Positions 12,038-12,770 of a DNA stretch of 12,770 bases are shown piece after piece. This stretch comes from CALVUJ01 sp045128835 (GTDB lineage: Bacteria; Bacillota_I; Bacilli_A; RFN20; DUOF01): positions 1 through 12,770 of the forward strand of contig JBGVRX010000005.1 in assembly GCA_045128835.1 (NCBI GenBank), given 5' to 3'. Numbering within the stretch: position 1 is the stretch's first letter; every line of letters begins with the position of its first letter. Below the pieces are notes generated by a model that searched no databases, was not told where the DNA came from, and was given only the letters and a program-made list of their open reading frames with translations. Both the position numbers and the translations under genes were made by a program.

Positions 12038-12770
12038 ATGATCAACTTAGGCAATAACCTACATGATGACTACCAATTATGCATAAAGATGTATGATGCT
12101 GTGAAAAAAGGGGACTATTCGCAAATTAGAACCCTAACTAACGGTGATTATAATTATGTTTTTGCTCGCATGGAATATGAGACTGTGACACCTTTAATGT
12201 GCGCGTTACTAGCAGCAAAATATGATGTGGTAGAATACATGTTAGATAGAGGTGCAAGGGTAGATTTACCTAGATATATTCCTGTTTTGCAAGCTACACT
12301 AGAAGCAGACTTTCCTTATGCTTTATTAAAAAGAATGATTGATATGGGAGCGGATGTTAATGCTGTTAACCATTTAGGGTTTTCTCCTTTATTTAATGTC
12401 GCCTATGATAATGATATAGAAAAGATGAAATTGCTTATAGAAAATGGTGCAGAAGTTAATCATTTGACTACATATAAAGTTACTCCTATTATGAATTTAA
12501 TTGGAAGTCCTAAGTTTAAATTAGAGGCTTTAGATTATTTAATAGAACAAGGTGCTATTACTAATAATATTGATAGAGATGGAGAATCGGTTGTTGATAG
12601 AGCAGAAGGAAATCTAATTATTTATAATAATGTTTTACTTATGGATTTAATAAGGAAACTTTCATTAAAAAATTATTCGTATAGTGAATATAAAGAACTT
12701 CCTGAAAGAAAAAAATTATCAAAATCAGATGAAGAAAATTTTACAAGTATTGTAGACTATTTTGATTCAT
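12038..12770 (+). CDS. Ankyrin-repeat protein, 3'-truncated by window edge
   Basis: The frame stays open from ATG 12038 to the end of the window (244 residues visible), so the gene continues beyond it. AGGGAGGA (12023-12030) is a very good ribosome binding site seven bases upstream. Ankyrin repeats are recognisable: VTPLMCALLAAKYDVVEYML with RGARVDL (50-77), a degenerate one (82-108) ending MIDMGADVNAV, FSPLFNVAYDNDIEKMKLLI with ENGAEVNH (115-142), and VTPIMNLI...LDYLIEQGAITN (148-176). After residue 210 the sequence is charged and leaves the repeat pattern; it may begin another domain. No signal peptide is seen. Ankyrin repeats mediate protein-protein contact; the partner is unknown. It lies in an operon with GrpB. 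Confidence 0.85.
   Translation, partial: MINLGNNLHDDYQLCIKMYDAVKKGDYSQIRTLTNGDYNYVFARMEYETVTPLMCALLAAKYDVVEYMLDRGARVDLPRYIPVLQATLEADFPYALLKRMIDMGADVNAVNHLGFSPLFNVAYDNDIEKMKLLIENGAEVNHLTTYKVTPIMNLIGSPKFKLEALDYLIEQGAITNNIDRDGESVVDRAEGNLIIYNNVLLMDLIRKLSLKNYSYSEYKELPERKKLSKSDEENFTSIVDYFDS

Noticed and set aside
1..12770. Possible TGA recoding, because no gene ends in TGA
   Set aside because: No in-frame TGA occurs in any gene and all Trp codons are TGG. TAA preference is normal at this base composition.
1..12770. CRISPR array accompanying the double-HEPN proteins (Cas13-type system)
   Set aside because: No regularly spaced direct repeats, no Cas1/Cas2 and no crRNA-like repeat are present. The proteins are less than half the size of Cas13 and share only the short R-x4-H motif with it.

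Overview
The window comes from a very AT-rich, low-GC Gram-positive bacterium. It has strong Shine-Dalgarno sites of the GAGGTG/GGAGG type, short U-tailed hairpin terminators, TG-extended -10 promoters and TAA at 13 of 14 visible stops. The gene content fits Bacillota, probably a gut Bacilli/Erysipelotrichia- or Clostridia-like lineage: a SpoIID/LytB-domain protein, a BspA-type leucine-rich-repeat protein, an XRE regulator fused to a DUF4097-like domain, two YwaF-like membrane proteins, DUF1653 and GrpB. Species cannot be assigned from the sequence. All fifteen genes are on the + strand and none of the gaps exceeds about 120 bases. Trp is encoded by TGG and the standard code fits.

Layout. (1) 1-1766: the 3' part of a SpoIID/LytB-domain gene, then a small BspA-type LRR gene and a hairpin. 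(2) 1814-3436: a transmembrane XRE regulator with seven predicted membrane segments and an eight-turn DUF4097-like beta solenoid. (3) 3510-5028: a nucleotidyltransferase-fold protein and a YwaF-like membrane protein, closed by a strong terminator. (4) 5062-6698: a 426-residue protein with two HEPN-type R-x4-H motifs, then a DUF1653 protein. (5) 6752-7655: a PemK/MazF-like domain fused to two further predicted SH3-like barrels. (6) 7732-8418: an HD-domain hydrolase. (7) 8460-11429: a second YwaF-like protein overlapping a HIT-superfamily protein (H-x-H-x-Q motif), then a Nudix hydrolase, then a second double-HEPN protein with its own promoter. (8) 11477-12770: a GrpB-family protein and an ankyrin-repeat protein that runs off the right edge.

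The most interesting content is the pair of paralogous double-HEPN proteins (5062-6342 and 10168-11391). Each has RNAxSH near residue 125 and RNxxMHGTYYKD near residue 345. They also share long conserved blocks outside these motifs, including PYKQN, TGE...PDE and YDAPR. Such an arrangement could build a complete composite RNase site within one chain of about 410 residues. There is no CRISPR array or adaptation gene here. Each lies near a YwaF-like gene and a nucleotidyltransferase-fold gene (the 3510 protein and GrpB respectively). Other genes nearby encode nucleotide-processing enzymes (HD, HIT, Nudix). Whether this is a functional system or just a miscellaneous run of accessory genes cannot be decided from one window.
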